Positions 1 through 9,483 are shown, counted from the first letter of the stretch. The stretch: DNA of 64,000 nucleotides from Lysinibacillus sp. BPa_S21 (GCF_023337795.1 NZ_JALIRS010000007.1:168419-232418), one strand, 5' to 3'. The notes: generated by a model from the letters alone, not told the origin. Translations and numbers: made by a program.

Positions 1-643
1 TCGATACATATATTAATAAGGAATCCAAGTTTGACATTGCTTGGCTCAGGGTTAGTGTGAAATATTGTTCGAGCCACTTTAGCCATAATTCAGAGCTAGT
101 CAGGCTCAAATCCAACCCATCCTCACTACAAAACTGTCGATGCTGTCCACAATCCGCACCTATACATCCTAAAGCTGTAGCCCGCTCCACATAAATAGTA
201 AAACGCTTGGCAAGTAGGTCGAATTCATCTTCCTCGTGACTCCAATACCAAACGGAACCATCCTCAATTCTAATAAGAAGGGCATCACCGTTGCCAGCTG
301 TGTGAAACTGTAAATATAGTTGTTCATCTAGATTTTCACCGTCACCGCCGAAATCAGGAAATTCCAGATCCTCCAAGCTCCAGCCAAAATCACCTGAAGG
401 CGTCTCCCCTAGCTCAATAGGCAGTAGGGCTTCGTCTGGCAAAGACCAATACATCCCCACTTGTCGCGAACAATGTAGCAATAAATCGCGGAACTCTGAA
501 GGTATACGAACGCCAAGTCGTTCCTCTACTTTTGATAGCTCTTGCTCTGAAGCTACAGGCGCTATTTCAAGTGGATGCACCCAAGCTCCTTGCTGTTCAA
601 GCTGCTTTAATATGTACGCCCATCGTTCAATCCATTTTTGCAA
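1..643 (-). CDS. SMI1/KNR4 (SUKH) family protein, partial
   Basis: The reading frame is open from a TTG at 643 to the left window edge (214 codons, no stop), so the C-terminus is missing. A GGAGGG sits 6 nt before the TTG; the ATG at 635 is out of frame. The N-terminal part reads EERLGVRIPSEFRDLLLHCS, the typical opening of the SUKH fold, followed by a segment rich in acidic and aromatic residues (WSLPDE, WYWSHEEDEF). SUKH proteins in bacteria are often immunity proteins against polymorphic toxins, but others are housekeeping. No toxin partner is visible because the neighbouring DNA is outside the window. The family call is by motif pattern and is fairly secure; the role is not. Confidence 0.75.
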   Translation of the reverse strand, partial: MQKWIERWAYILKQLEQQGAWVHPLEIAPVASEQELSKVEERLGVRIPSEFRDLLLHCSRQVGMYWSLPDEALLPIELGETPSGDFGWSLEDLEFPDFGGDGENLDEQLYLQFHTAGNGDALLIRIEDGSVWYWSHEEDEFDLLAKRFTIYVERATALGCIGADCGQHRQFCSEDGLDLSLTSSELWLKWLEQYFTLTLSQAMSNLDSLLIYVS

Positions 644-1055
644 TACGATCCCTCCGCGTTAAGAAAAGTACTCTATACATAGTGAGTTATGTTCACTTTA
701 GATCCGAAAAGCTTCCTTGCTCAACCACTTGTGCCTCTTCTTTACCAATTAAAATACTTCCGCATAATAAGCTACATAATTTTAACTAAGCACCACTTTC
801 CTGAGTCGCCTAGTCGGAGCAGAAATCAACTTAAATATGGTATATATTTTAACAAATGTCATCCACAACTTTTGGCAATCAGCCTATTTTATGTATAAAT
901 ACCTTTTTTGCTCTCACCAAAAACTTAAAAGTTATGATAAATTACCCTACCTTTTCTAGATCCTTTTTCGTTAATATTACTATTAGTCATTTTGACCATT
1001 AAAAATATCCCTTTATAGAACCTCTGAATGATGCTACAAAGAGATAGTTTACTTA
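644..1055. other. Gene-free interval
   Basis: This AT-rich spacer lies between the 5' end of the SUKH gene and the 3' end of the MerR gene. The short frames crossing it have no ribosome-binding site and no recognisable protein. I see no clear terminator. Confidence 0.5.
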
Positions 1056-1886
1056 TCACGTATCTTTTTTTATTTCTATCATAATTTTCGTTACATAATC
1101 CTCTTCACGATTTTTAATCACGGCATCATAAATATATTCCTCATAAACGTACTGCCCTAGTTCAAAGCCTTTTTCCCGCATGACCTTAAATAATCGCTCG
1201 TAAGATTCTCCCAGTGTAGCGGACGTTCCTATATGGTATCCAACAATAAAATCCCCTTCAATCGCCCTGAAATAAGGATGACCTTCTTGTGGATGCGGCT
1301 GCTCTATATACAAATAACTATAGTTATCATAATTTCCTGCTAATACTTGCTCTCTTCTTGTCATGCCTCCAATGGGATAACCTGTATCCAATTGAGAGCG
1401 ATCTAATTCATCAATAAAGTCGGAAACAGCATGTGTAAACTGTTCTTCCGTCGAATCCTCGATATTTTTACTTAAATACAATGTCGCTTCTGGAAGATGT
1501 TCAATCGTAATGCTGTCAAAATCAAGGTTTAAAGCTGCTTTTGTTAAGTCGATTTTTACATCAATAATGCTTTCAATCATCTCCAGCTCTCGACGTTTTC
1601 TCGCTACAATTTCCTTCTGCTGATACATCAAGTCCAAGAAATTTTCAGGTGATTTTTCTGCCATATATTTTTGAATATCCTTTAAAGACATACCGACAGC
1701 CTTTAATAGCTCAATCACACTGAAAAATTCATATTGTGCAATGGAATAATAACGGTAATCTTTATTGTCCTTCATAATGGGTGATAATAAACCGATTTGA
1801 TCGTAGTAAATTAACGTTTGTTTATTTACCTTACAAATTTTAGCGAATTCACCAGTTGTGAAATATTTCACATTTTTATTAAACAT
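1056..1886 (-). CDS. bltR: MerR-family multidrug-sensing regulator, BltR-like
   Basis: 276 aa. The N-terminal winged helix-turn-helix (about residues 9-75) carries the MerR signature FTTGEFAKICKVNKQTLIYY followed by DQIGLLSP and DYRYYS. A coiled helix (about 85-115) links it to a GyrI-like effector domain (about 130-270) that in this family binds amphipathic cationic drugs or polyamines. It is divergent from a BltD-like acetyltransferase and a MATE pump, the same regulator/effector arrangement as bltR-blt-bltD in Bacillus subtilis but with another pump family. The shared spacer holds a palindrome in a 19-bp promoter spacer, so it probably activates the divergent operon when ligand is bound. 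The BltR assignment rests on length and neighbours; a BmrR-type relative is the alternative. Confidence 0.8.
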   Translation of the reverse strand: MFNKNVKYFTTGEFAKICKVNKQTLIYYDQIGLLSPIMKDNKDYRYYSIAQYEFFSVIELLKAVGMSLKDIQKYMAEKSPENFLDLMYQQKEIVARKRRELEMIESIIDVKIDLTKAALNLDFDSITIEHLPEATLYLSKNIEDSTEEQFTHAVSDFIDELDRSQLDTGYPIGGMTRREQVLAGNYDNYSYLYIEQPHPQEGHPYFRAIEGDFIVGYHIGTSATLGESYERLFKVMREKGFELGQYVYEEYIYDAVIKNREEDYVTKIMIEIKKDT

Positions 1887-1902
1887 TTTTAAGTTTCTCT
1901 CC

Positions 1903-1933
1903 TTGACTGTATAGTTACTATATACATTAAATT
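1903..1933 (+). promoter_or_regulatory. MerR-type promoter/operator for bltD-MATE
   Basis: TTGACT (1903-1908) and TAAATT (1928-1933) are separated by 19 bp, the overlong spacer typical of MerR-activated promoters. The spacer contains the palindrome TATAGTTACTATA (1910-1922), expected to be the regulator's binding site. It lies between the divergent regulator gene and the bltD-like gene. Confidence 0.7.
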
Positions 1934-1985
1934 GTAGCTATTCACAAACAATTATGCCACAGCATAAAAGAAAGGTTTTGACATT

Positions 1986-2453
1986 ATGTTCACGGAAATT
2001 CGTGACATTACAGCTTTAAACAAAGAAGAAATATTAGCATTACGCATCGCTGATAGTCAGCAAGATTTTATTGAAAGTACACAGCAATGCTTAGCGGAGG
2101 CAGAAACAGATACACGCTTTATACCTATTGGATTGTATAAGGAAGATATGGCAGTTGGCTTCGCTATGTACGGTGTGTTCCCACACAAGGACAATACACA
2201 ACGTGTTTGGTTAGATCGCTATTTCATTGATGAGCGTTATCAGCAAAAAGGATTGGGAAAATACTTTTTACGGCAGCTTATTAATTATTTAGTCGCTAAA
2301 TACAACTGTCAAAATATATATTTAAGTGTTTATGACAACAATACAGTAGCTGTTGAACTATATAAAAAATTTGGCTTCATCTTTAACGGTGAGCTAGATG
2401 ACAAAGGCGAAAAGGTGATGGTAAAGGAGGTACATGCTCATGACTACCATTAA
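1986..2453 (+). CDS. bltD: Spermine/spermidine N-acetyltransferase, BltD-like
   Basis: 155 aa, close to the ~152 aa of B. subtilis BltD. It is a single GNAT domain: VWLDRYFIDERYQQKGLGK is the acetyl-CoA-binding R/Q-x-x-G-x-G/A strand-loop, followed by IYLSVYDNNTVAVELYKKFG and a C-terminal FNGELDDKGEKVMVKE that closely resembles BltD. BltD acetylates spermine and spermidine in the cytosol. It is the first gene of a two-gene operon; the pump gene begins inside its last codons. AAAGG precedes the ATG. Together with the pump it suggests polyamine or amphipathic-amine detoxification, by modification and by export. Confidence 0.85.
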   Translation: MFTEIRDITALNKEEILALRIADSQQDFIESTQQCLAEAETDTRFIPIGLYKEDMAVGFAMYGVFPHKDNTQRVWLDRYFIDERYQQKGLGKYFLRQLINYLVAKYNCQNIYLSVYDNNTVAVELYKKFGFIFNGELDDKGEKVMVKEVHAHDYH

Positions 2454-3771
2454 TCCAATTGAAACAAGACCACTTAAACCCTTGTTTTTATCATACTTAT
2501 TTCCGGCTATGATTGGGATGTTGCTGATGTCGGTGAATATTTTAGTGGATGGTATTTTCGTTAGTCACGGGGTTGGACCAACCGCTTTAGCAGGAGTAAA
2601 TATCGCGGTACCCATTTTCTCGATTTTACTATCTATTTCCCTTTGGATCGGTATGGGTGGAGCAACACTATTTTCAATCTCTCTCGGTGAGGGCAATAAA
2701 AAACGAGCACACCAGCTCTTTACATTAGCATTTACAACAATGGTTGTTATCGTTATAACACTGATTCTAATACTTTTATTAAACTTAAAGGAAATCGCCT
2801 ATATATTTGGGGCAAGTGATGCTACCTTTCCTTATGTTCAAGAGTACTTACATGTTATTTTGATTTTCGGTGTGTTCTATACAATTGAAAACTTACTAAG
2901 TATTTTTATTCGAAATGATGGCAACCCCAAGCTTGCAATGATGGGCTTAATCACTACATCTGTGTTAAACATTATTTTAAACTACATCTTTATTTTCGTG
3001 CTCAATTACGGCGTAACTGGCTGTGCCCTAGCTACAGCACTCTCCACAATAATCGGTATGTCAGTGCTTTGCCTTCACTTTTATCGAAAGCAATCCGAAT
3101 TAAAATTTGTACGTAAATTTTTCAGCTTATCTGATGTAAAGAAAATGTTCGCTATCGGATTGCCAAGCTTTATCGTTGAAGCCTCTGTCGCTGTTATGGT
3201 TATTTTATATAATGTGACATTTTTACACTATTTGGGCTCAGATGGAGTTACCGCCTACGCGATGGTAAACTATATTCATACTGTCCTATTAACAGTATTT
3301 CTTGGTATTGGCATGGCCCTACAACCCCTTGTTAGTTATCACCACGGTGCGAGATTAATAGAGAGATTAACAGCGTTATTGAAAATCGGTATAGCCACTG
3401 CATTTGTCCTAGGTTTCATTACTGTCATAATTGCTACGTTATTCCCTTCGCAGCTAATAGCATTATTTGGTGATAGTACATTCGAAATTCGCAATATGGC
3501 AGCACAAGGCTTCGTACACTTTGCAATTGGGTATGTATTCCTTGGAGTGAACATGGTATTTGCGGAATTCTTCCAATCAATTGAAAGAATACGTCTTGCA
3601 ACAACTATTATGTTACTTCGAAGTATTATATTGTTCATCCCCGCTCTGTTACTATTGCCAAAATTCTTTGGCCCACAGGCTATTTGGTGGACATTCCCTG
3701 TTGCAGAAGGCATTACCGCATTGTTAATTTTTATATTTATGAAGAACAAACCACATGCAATTTCACTATAA
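2440..3771 (+). CDS. MATE-family efflux transporter
   Basis: 443 aa with about 12 hydrophobic segments in two homologous halves, the normal MATE size. An N-terminal LFLSYLFPAMIGMLLMSVNI and the following VDGIFVSHGVG segment resemble the MepA/NorM branch. MATE pumps export cationic drugs using Na+ or H+ gradients. An ATG at 2434 lies only 3 nt after AAAGGAGG, so the ATG at 2440 (9 nt spacing) is preferred. It overlaps the end of bltD, implying translational coupling. In B. subtilis the corresponding place is taken by Blt, a major-facilitator pump; the substitution here is the unusual feature of the locus. The substrate is inferred from the neighbours only. Confidence 0.85.
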   Translation: MTTINPIETRPLKPLFLSYLFPAMIGMLLMSVNILVDGIFVSHGVGPTALAGVNIAVPIFSILLSISLWIGMGGATLFSISLGEGNKKRAHQLFTLAFTTMVVIVITLILILLLNLKEIAYIFGASDATFPYVQEYLHVILIFGVFYTIENLLSIFIRNDGNPKLAMMGLITTSVLNIILNYIFIFVLNYGVTGCALATALSTIIGMSVLCLHFYRKQSELKFVRKFFSLSDVKKMFAIGLPSFIVEASVAVMVILYNVTFLHYLGSDGVTAYAMVNYIHTVLLTVFLGIGMALQPLVSYHHGARLIERLTALLKIGIATAFVLGFITVIIATLFPSQLIALFGDSTFEIRNMAAQGFVHFAIGYVFLGVNMVFAEFFQSIERIRLATTIMLLRSIILFIPALLLLPKFFGPQAIWWTFPVAEGITALLIFIFMKNKPHAISL

Positions 3772-3775
3772 AGAA

Positions 3776-3814
3776 GTTACCCCCCTTTCAAATCGAAAGG
3801 GGGGTAACTGTTTT
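3776..3814 (+). terminator. Terminator after the MATE gene
   Basis: A perfect 14-bp stem (3776-3789 with 3795-3808) rich in C/G encloses a 5-nt loop and is followed by TGTTTT. It starts 5 nt after the stop codon. Confidence 0.85.
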
Positions 3815-3837
3815 CCAACGAAATTCCAAACTTCCTA

Positions 3838-3877
3838 AGAAAAAAACAAAAAGGAATCATACACAACTTGATTCCTT
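3838..3877 (-). terminator. Terminator after the AI-2E transporter gene
   Basis: AAAGGAATCA (3849-3858) pairs with TGATTCCTTT (3868-3877). Read leftward, the stem is followed by a T-rich tract, just beyond the stop at 3891. Confidence 0.8.
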
Positions 3878-3890
3878 TATGAATGAAATT

Positions 3891-4943
3891 TTATTCAATC
3901 TTTGGGTCATCTTGTATGTCCGTTGCCTGTTGCAGTTCATCATCTAAGGACATTACCCCGAGAATATCGAGAAGGAACATGAACAAAGGAATACCAATAA
4001 TTAATCCCCATACACCCAGAAAATGCTCTGAGAAGAGAATGACGATGAAGGTATAGAAAATCGGAAGATTCGTCTTAGCAGACATCAACTTTGGATTTAA
4101 GAAGTAGGCCTCCATAGCATGTAATACCATAACGATAACCAGGATATAGACAATATACATTGGTCCGCCGATACTGTATGCAATGATCGTTAGAGGAATC
4201 AAGGACATGATGACTCCTGCAACTGGCACTAATCCCAGTATAAAAAGCATAATCCCCAGCGCAATTAAATGTGGGAAGCCCATAATGTATAAAGCAATAA
4301 CAGATAAAACACAGTTGACAGCGGCAATAATGAACTGCGCCTCAATCACTTTACCGAAAGAACGGATGAATATCTTTGAGAAATAATGTAGTTCATCGTA
4401 TAGATGGCTCATTTTACTATCTTTAAATTTTGCCGTAAACTCTATAATACGTTTTTTCTCAAGTAAAATAAACAAGCTCAAAATTAGTGCGATAAATATA
4501 TGCAAAATGATTTTACCGATATTCGTCAGATTTTTCAGCGTGAGGTCTACACCCTGCTCTAAATATTTACCCAGTTCAATCTTCTCAAAGGTAGGAGCTA
4601 AATACCTTGCAATCTCGTTATCATTTGGATTGAGACTAAAGCTAGCAATAAGATCAAAGAGCTGTGTAATTTGTTGGGTCACGATAGGCAAATACTTGTA
4701 GATAATTGCAACAATACCTGCAAGAAGTAAAAGATAGAGGGTAACTGTCACAGCCTTCTCGCCCATCCGTACGTACTTTCGAATCTCTTTTGTTGTCTTC
4801 GTGGTAAGTTGATTCATCAAGTAAGTAATGATGAACGTAAGAAGAATAAGATTGATCATACTTCGCAACATATATAGTGCAAAAGCGATCCCAGCTAGGA
4901 TTATAAACCGTTTAAAACCATGGCTTCGAAAGAAATTACTCAT
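3891..4943 (-). CDS. AI-2E family transporter (putative permease)
   Basis: 350 aa, about 8 membrane segments. The N-terminus has two closely spaced hydrophobic stretches, there is a central soluble loop (about residues 150-205), and the C-terminal half carries family landmarks such as LGLVPVAGVIMSLIPLTII and MEAYFLNPKLMSAKTNLPIF. Members are called AI-2 exporters, but many are Na+/H+ antiporters or uncharacterised, so the substrate is open. The frame extends upstream to 5048, but the ATG at 4943 has AAGGAG 8 nt before it and begins the conserved protein. It is monocistronic, with its own terminator. Confidence 0.8.
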   Translation of the reverse strand: MSNFFRSHGFKRFIILAGIAFALYMLRSMINLILLTFIITYLMNQLTTKTTKEIRKYVRMGEKAVTVTLYLLLLAGIVAIIYKYLPIVTQQITQLFDLIASFSLNPNDNEIARYLAPTFEKIELGKYLEQGVDLTLKNLTNIGKIILHIFIALILSLFILLEKKRIIEFTAKFKDSKMSHLYDELHYFSKIFIRSFGKVIEAQFIIAAVNCVLSVIALYIMGFPHLIALGIMLFILGLVPVAGVIMSLIPLTIIAYSIGGPMYIVYILVIVMVLHAMEAYFLNPKLMSAKTNLPIFYTFIVILFSEHFLGVWGLIIGIPLFMFLLDILGVMSLDDELQQATDIQDDPKIE

Positions 4944-5792
4944 GTATTCACTCCTTCTACAATACGGCTTTGCTGCCTTTACTGCCTGGGTTTCGCTATC
5001 AAATGAACATAAGCAATTAATAAATTGATGTAAAACATTACGTATCATTCTTATGTAGATGCCCCCTTCATTGGATTATTATTCCCATCAATACTTAGAA
5101 TAAGACTTAAATGCTTGCACTTTATAAGTCTCATAAGAATTTAATGAATCCAAGGAGCGAAAAGAATATTATGCCTTATCATATTAATAACAATTTTTTT
5201 GAAAGCCGTATCAGCGTTACAAGCCTTAATTCTATTAGTCTATTATAAACCTATGAACACCATGATAGCCAATGTAAGTTCTTTTGTAATGGTACTAAAA
5301 ATATAATTTTTTTCTTTTGTTTCAGCTCATCACCAAAATATTCACATACTTCCTTAAGTATGCTTCTCAATAGCTCTGAGCCTCCTTCGTTTCCATGTGC
5401 TTTCATTTGAAAAAATACTTTTGAATCAAGAACAAATTTTGGTATTACTCCTTAGTTTCAGTATGATATTCTTATAAAAATTTTAAACTAACAATAATAG
5501 AAAAGATGGAAAACGATGTGACTGCACCTGAAGAGCCATTAGCTCAACTGAAGTTGGAATCGGAAAATATATAGAGGAATCTTGAAAGCCCACATATTCA
5601 AGATTTAACAAAGATCATTTGATTGGGGAAATAAAAACTGTTCAGAGAAAAGAAATAATACAGGAACTCTTAGCAATCACCTTTCGTGTTTGAAATTGAC
5701 AACTGGATAGATAAGGTAATTCATTCTTATAATATGTTGAAATTAAGGAGAATGTGCATTCAGACCTGTAAGATTAGCAAAATTCACCTACA
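4944..5792. other. Long gene-free interval
   Basis: About 850 bp with no gene I can support. Short frames on both strands (for example 5404 leftward to about 5250, and a run from about 5508 rightward that stops after some 22 codons) lack known motifs and look like either chance or decayed coding DNA. Base composition is AT-rich like the neighbouring spacers. Confidence 0.4.
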
Positions 5793-5795
5793 TCA

Positions 5796-5843
5796 AAAAA
5801 AGTGCGAAAAACCAACGTTTCAAAATTGGTTTCTCGCACTTTT
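5796..5843 (-). terminator. Terminator after the amino-acid permease
   Basis: A long stem of about 17 bp (AAAAGTGCGA...AACCAA with TTGGTTTCTCGCACTTTT) with a short loop; leftward it ends in a run of seven T. It lies about 30 bp past the permease stop at 5872. Confidence 0.85.
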
Positions 5844-5871
5844 AAAATTTTGTCCAAGCACTTTATCTCAT

Positions 5872-7272
5872 TTATAGATCTTCATTTTTAGTGTTTATTT
5901 TAGCATGCTTGTATCCATAGCTTATGTAAATAATTATACCTATTGCTAACCAAATCATAAAGCGCACTATAGTGAATACCGGCAGACTAAAAATTAATAC
6001 AATACATCCTCCAATACCTACAGTTGCTACAAGCCATAACGCTGGCACTTTGAATACACGTGGTTGATCTGGTCGTGTATAGCGAAGAACAACAACACTA
6101 ACTGTCGTTAAAGCAAAAGCAGTTAAACCTCCGATGTTGGCAAATTCCGCCAATTCCCCAATTGATAAAAATCCTGATAAGAGAATACCTGTTCCAACCA
6201 CGATTAAAGTTGATAATACAGGAACTCCTGTTTTTTTATTTGTTTGTGCAATACGATCTGGTAGAAGCCCATCACGGCTCATTGCAAACAGCACGCGTGT
6301 TGCACTTGTTGTGTTGGCAATCATCGTAGCAAGCAATCCAAAAATAACTGATACTGCGATGATAGCGCCTCCCCACTGAATACCAACAGATTGCAGTGCA
6401 TAAACTGTAGGATTTGGAACATCCAATTCAGGGAATGGTACAATACCTGTTAATACTAGTGCAACAAATGCATATATAAGCGTTAATACACTCAGACCAC
6501 CAATTAAAGCTTTTGGTATTGTTTTTTGTGGATTTTTTACTTCTTCCAGAACAGTTGTTACACCATCAAATCCAGTAAAGGCAAAGAACACTAATGCCGC
6601 TCCCGCCATGACACCTGACCAGCCAAACGGTGTAAATGGCGTCCAGTTTACAGGGTTAACATGAAAAGCCCCGATAGCAAGGAATAAGACAATCGCGCCG
6701 ACTTTTGCCATTGTAAATAACATGTTTGATCGGCCAACGTTTTTAATCCCACTCATTGCAATCCAAGCTACAATAAGCCAACCAACCACAGCAGGTAGAT
6801 TCACAACCCCACCATGAGCAATATCCTTTGTTAAAACGCCTGGCAAGTGAATTCCTACAGATTGTAAAAACGAATCTACGTAGCCACTCCAACCAACTGC
6901 GACTGTACTAGAAATAACGATAAATTCCAATAATAAATCCCAACCGATGATCCAAGCAATAATTTCACCTAACGCAATATAAGAATAGGTGTAAGCGCTC
7001 CCTGCGACGGGCGCCATTGCTGCGAATTCGACATAGGCTAATCCCACTGCAATTGTTACAAGACCCCCAATTAAGAAAGAAACAACGACACCAGGACCTG
7101 CATGTAGAGCAGCTGTAGTACCTGGCAATACAAAAATTCCGGCCCCTATTGTCGCTCCTAGTACATACAATAATAACTGTAACGACCCTAATTCACGCTT
7201 TAGTTTAAAACGTTCGACTTCAGTTATTTTATTGGCTTGTTCGATTGACTTTCTTCGTAAAAAATTCGCCAT
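5872..7272 (-). CDS. APC-superfamily amino-acid permease (YfnA/CAT type)
   Basis: 466 aa with about 12 membrane segments. The first carries LGATIGAGIFVLPG, the helix-1 unwound motif that binds the amino-acid backbone in APC transporters, and VEFAAMAPVAGSAYTYSYIA is typical of the cationic amino-acid transporter branch. TGFDGVTTVLEEVKNPQKTI is another conserved loop of that branch. It acts in the cytoplasmic membrane; the substrate is unknown. The frame continues to 7314, but the ATG at 7272 has GGAG 8 nt upstream and the longer start has no ribosome-binding site. It is a single-gene unit ending in a strong hairpin. Confidence 0.85.
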   Translation of the reverse strand: MANFLRRKSIEQANKITEVERFKLKRELGSLQLLLYVLGATIGAGIFVLPGTTAALHAGPGVVVSFLIGGLVTIAVGLAYVEFAAMAPVAGSAYTYSYIALGEIIAWIIGWDLLLEFIVISSTVAVGWSGYVDSFLQSVGIHLPGVLTKDIAHGGVVNLPAVVGWLIVAWIAMSGIKNVGRSNMLFTMAKVGAIVLFLAIGAFHVNPVNWTPFTPFGWSGVMAGAALVFFAFTGFDGVTTVLEEVKNPQKTIPKALIGGLSVLTLIYAFVALVLTGIVPFPELDVPNPTVYALQSVGIQWGGAIIAVSVIFGLLATMIANTTSATRVLFAMSRDGLLPDRIAQTNKKTGVPVLSTLIVVGTGILLSGFLSIGELAEFANIGGLTAFALTTVSVVVLRYTRPDQPRVFKVPALWLVATVGIGGCIVLIFSLPVFTIVRFMIWLAIGIIIYISYGYKHAKINTKNEDL

Positions 7273-7662
7273 AATAACCACTCCATTTCCAACAAAAAAG
7301 GTAATAACTTTCATTTTTATTCATTTTTATCAATAATCAGTATATTAGCTATATTTTCGAACTGAGTCAACAATTAGATTAGTATAGCAATTTCTCTTTT
7401 ACTAGAAAATGAGTAAATCGACGCACTCTTTATAATTATTTATGCCCCTACCTAATTGTAGAGTTGCCTTGCTTTCGCTCAGATAAACAATGCGTTCGAA
7501 ATCGGCTTTATGCTTAGGACAGCATGGTCAAGGATTTTAAGCTAACATCCTATATAAACTCCTTTCTGATTTCTTAACATCCCAGAGGCTTTAAATTCTA
7601 GTAAATCAAAATTAAAGATGATATTGTACAAGCTATAAATCTAGAAGTTTGGAGAGGACAAA
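7273..7662. other. Divergent spacer between permease and IclR gene
   Basis: About 390 bp that must hold promoters for both flanking genes. I see no clear repeated operator and no small gene. Confidence 0.4.
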
Positions 7663-8421
7663 ATGGATTCCTATGAAGTATCGACATTAAAAAAGGGCCT
7701 TTTGATTTTGGATGTATTACGTCAAAAGCATTCTCTTACATTAACTGAAATTACCGAAGAATTATCAATGAATAAGACATCCGTTTTTCGCATGCTTTAT
7801 ACGCTAGAAAAAATGAATTATGTTATTCACTACAAAAAGTTTTATCAATTAAATCCGCATATTTTTAGGGATGAGCACTTGTATTGGCACAAAGATATCC
7901 AATGGACGTCTCTCGTAGCGCCCTATCAATTAGCCCGCCAAGAAAAAATAACTACTTATATTGCTATTTTGGAAGATTGTGAGATGGCGATAAAAAATGT
8001 GATTAGTGAGCCATTTGAACATCCTACTTTTCATGCAATCGATACTCGGACACCTATGCATTCAAGCGCACTCGGAAAAGTAGTTTTAGCTCATCTGTCA
8101 CCTAAAAAACAACGTGAAATATTAAATAGTATTGAACTTAATACATTCACAACAAAAACCTTCTATGATTATGGTCTGTTGATTCCTCATTTACAGGTCA
8201 TTAAAGCACAGGGATATGCTGTTGATAATGAAGAAACGAATGTAGGTAAATGTTGTATTGCAGTTCCGATTTATGTGAATGAAGAAGTCATCGGTGCCAT
8301 TGCTTTGCATGGTGCAACGAATCAAATAAAGAAATCTGCCATAAGGTCGTTTGTAAAAAAATTAGAAGAGACTAGTCAGCAATTGACGAAAGAAATCAAT
8401 TACCTATTAACATCATGTTAA
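7663..8421 (+). CDS. IclR-family transcriptional regulator
   Basis: 252 aa, the usual IclR length. The N-terminal winged helix (about residues 5-65) contains LTLTEITEELSMNKTSVFRM, the recognition helix region. The C-terminal effector domain has TPMHSSALGKVVLAHLSP and VDNEETNVGKCCIAVPIYV, both standard in IclR proteins where they line the ligand pocket. GGAGAGG precedes the ATG. It lies 126 bp upstream of a co-oriented aldo/keto reductase, a likely target. IclR regulators often control catabolism of small organic acids; the ligand here cannot be told. Confidence 0.85.
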   Translation: MDSYEVSTLKKGLLILDVLRQKHSLTLTEITEELSMNKTSVFRMLYTLEKMNYVIHYKKFYQLNPHIFRDEHLYWHKDIQWTSLVAPYQLARQEKITTYIAILEDCEMAIKNVISEPFEHPTFHAIDTRTPMHSSALGKVVLAHLSPKKQREILNSIELNTFTTKTFYDYGLLIPHLQVIKAQGYAVDNEETNVGKCCIAVPIYVNEEVIGAIALHGATNQIKKSAIRSFVKKLEETSQQLTKEINYLLTSC

Positions 8422-8547
8422 AAATTAATTGGTTTTGTATTTGCAATTAAAACGCTCTTGTTTCTATATATGAAACGATAACTATGTATGTTGGTAAAAT
8501 AACTTTTTTATTCTATTCTGATTACAGAAAACAGAGGAGGTAGGAAT

Positions 8548-9483
8548 ATGAAATTTCATACATTAAAAAAAACGACTATCAAAATTTCTGAAATTGGCCT
8601 TGGGACGAATGCTGTAGGTGGCCATAACTTATATGAAAACTTGGATGAACAAAATGGGAAGGAACTAGTCTCGGCTGCACTTGACTTAGGGATAACTTTT
8701 TTTGATACAGCAGATATATATGGGAAAGGGCGTTCAGAAGAACTTGTTGGTGAAGTATTAAAAAACTACTCAAGGGAAGATTTCGTTTTAGCAACAAAAG
8801 GTGGTAGACATTGGTTTGAGGATGGTTCAGTAAAAACAAATAATCATCCGCAATTTTTACGAAGCGCACTTGAAAATAGCTTGAATCGACTACAGATGGA
8901 TTATGTAGACCTTTATTATTTACACTTCCCAGACAACGAGACCCCTCTTGCGGAGGCGATTGGTGAATTATCTCGCTTAAAAGAAGAAGGAAAGATCCGA
9001 GCAATAGGTATTTCTAATGTAACACTAGATCAACTTATAGAAGCTAATGTGCACAATGATATTTCAGTATTACAATCTTCGTACAATATGTTAAATCGTT
9101 CTTCAGAACAAGATTTATTGCCATACTGTGTAAAAAATGATATTTCTTTTGTTCCATACGGTCCACTTGCATACGGCCTACTTGGCGGAAAGTATACAAA
9201 AAACTTTAAGTTAGGTACCGGAGATTGGCGAATTTCGGATCCTTTATTCCAAGGCGAATTATTTGAACAAACTTTAGCAAAAGTGGATGCATTAAAGGGA
9301 ATTGCAGAGGAAAAACAAACGACATTACCAAATCTTGCGCTTGCTTGGTTATTAGCTCAAGATGGCGTTGATGCCGTTATCCCAGGCGGGAAACAGAAGA
9401 GCCAGGTAGCTACCAACGTGAAAGCAAGCGATGTCCTATTAACAAACGAAGAGTTAGTGAATATAGAAAGAGTTTTAGCATAA
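8548..9483 (+). CDS. Aldo/keto reductase
   Basis: 311 aa TIM-barrel NADPH-dependent oxidoreductase. The catalytic tetrad is visible: Asp and Tyr in FFDTADIYGKGRSEELVG, Lys in LATKGG, and His in YYLHFPD. The C-terminal ALAWLLAQDGVDAVIPGGK contacts the cofactor phosphate in this family. It resembles the AKR11-type enzymes of bacilli (IolS/YccK relatives), which reduce aldehydes. GAGGAGG lies 8-9 nt before the ATG. It follows an IclR gene and ends at a bidirectional terminator. Substrate unknown. Confidence 0.85.
   Translation: MKFHTLKKTTIKISEIGLGTNAVGGHNLYENLDEQNGKELVSAALDLGITFFDTADIYGKGRSEELVGEVLKNYSREDFVLATKGGRHWFEDGSVKTNNHPQFLRSALENSLNRLQMDYVDLYYLHFPDNETPLAEAIGELSRLKEEGKIRAIGISNVTLDQLIEANVHNDISVLQSSYNMLNRSSEQDLLPYCVKNDISFVPYGPLAYGLLGGKYTKNFKLGTGDWRISDPLFQGELFEQTLAKVDALKGIAEEKQTTLPNLALAWLLAQDGVDAVIPGGKQKSQVATNVKASDVLLTNEELVNIERVLA

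Noticed and set aside
3339..3749. 136-codon leftward frame inside the MATE gene
   Set aside because: Shadow of a clear membrane transporter on the other strand.
5250..5406. About 51-codon leftward frame starting MKAHGNEGGSELL
   Set aside because: Only weak start context and no known family; could be chance.
5686..5877. 63-codon rightward frame
   Set aside because: It runs through the terminator of the amino-acid permease and has no motif or ribosome-binding site.
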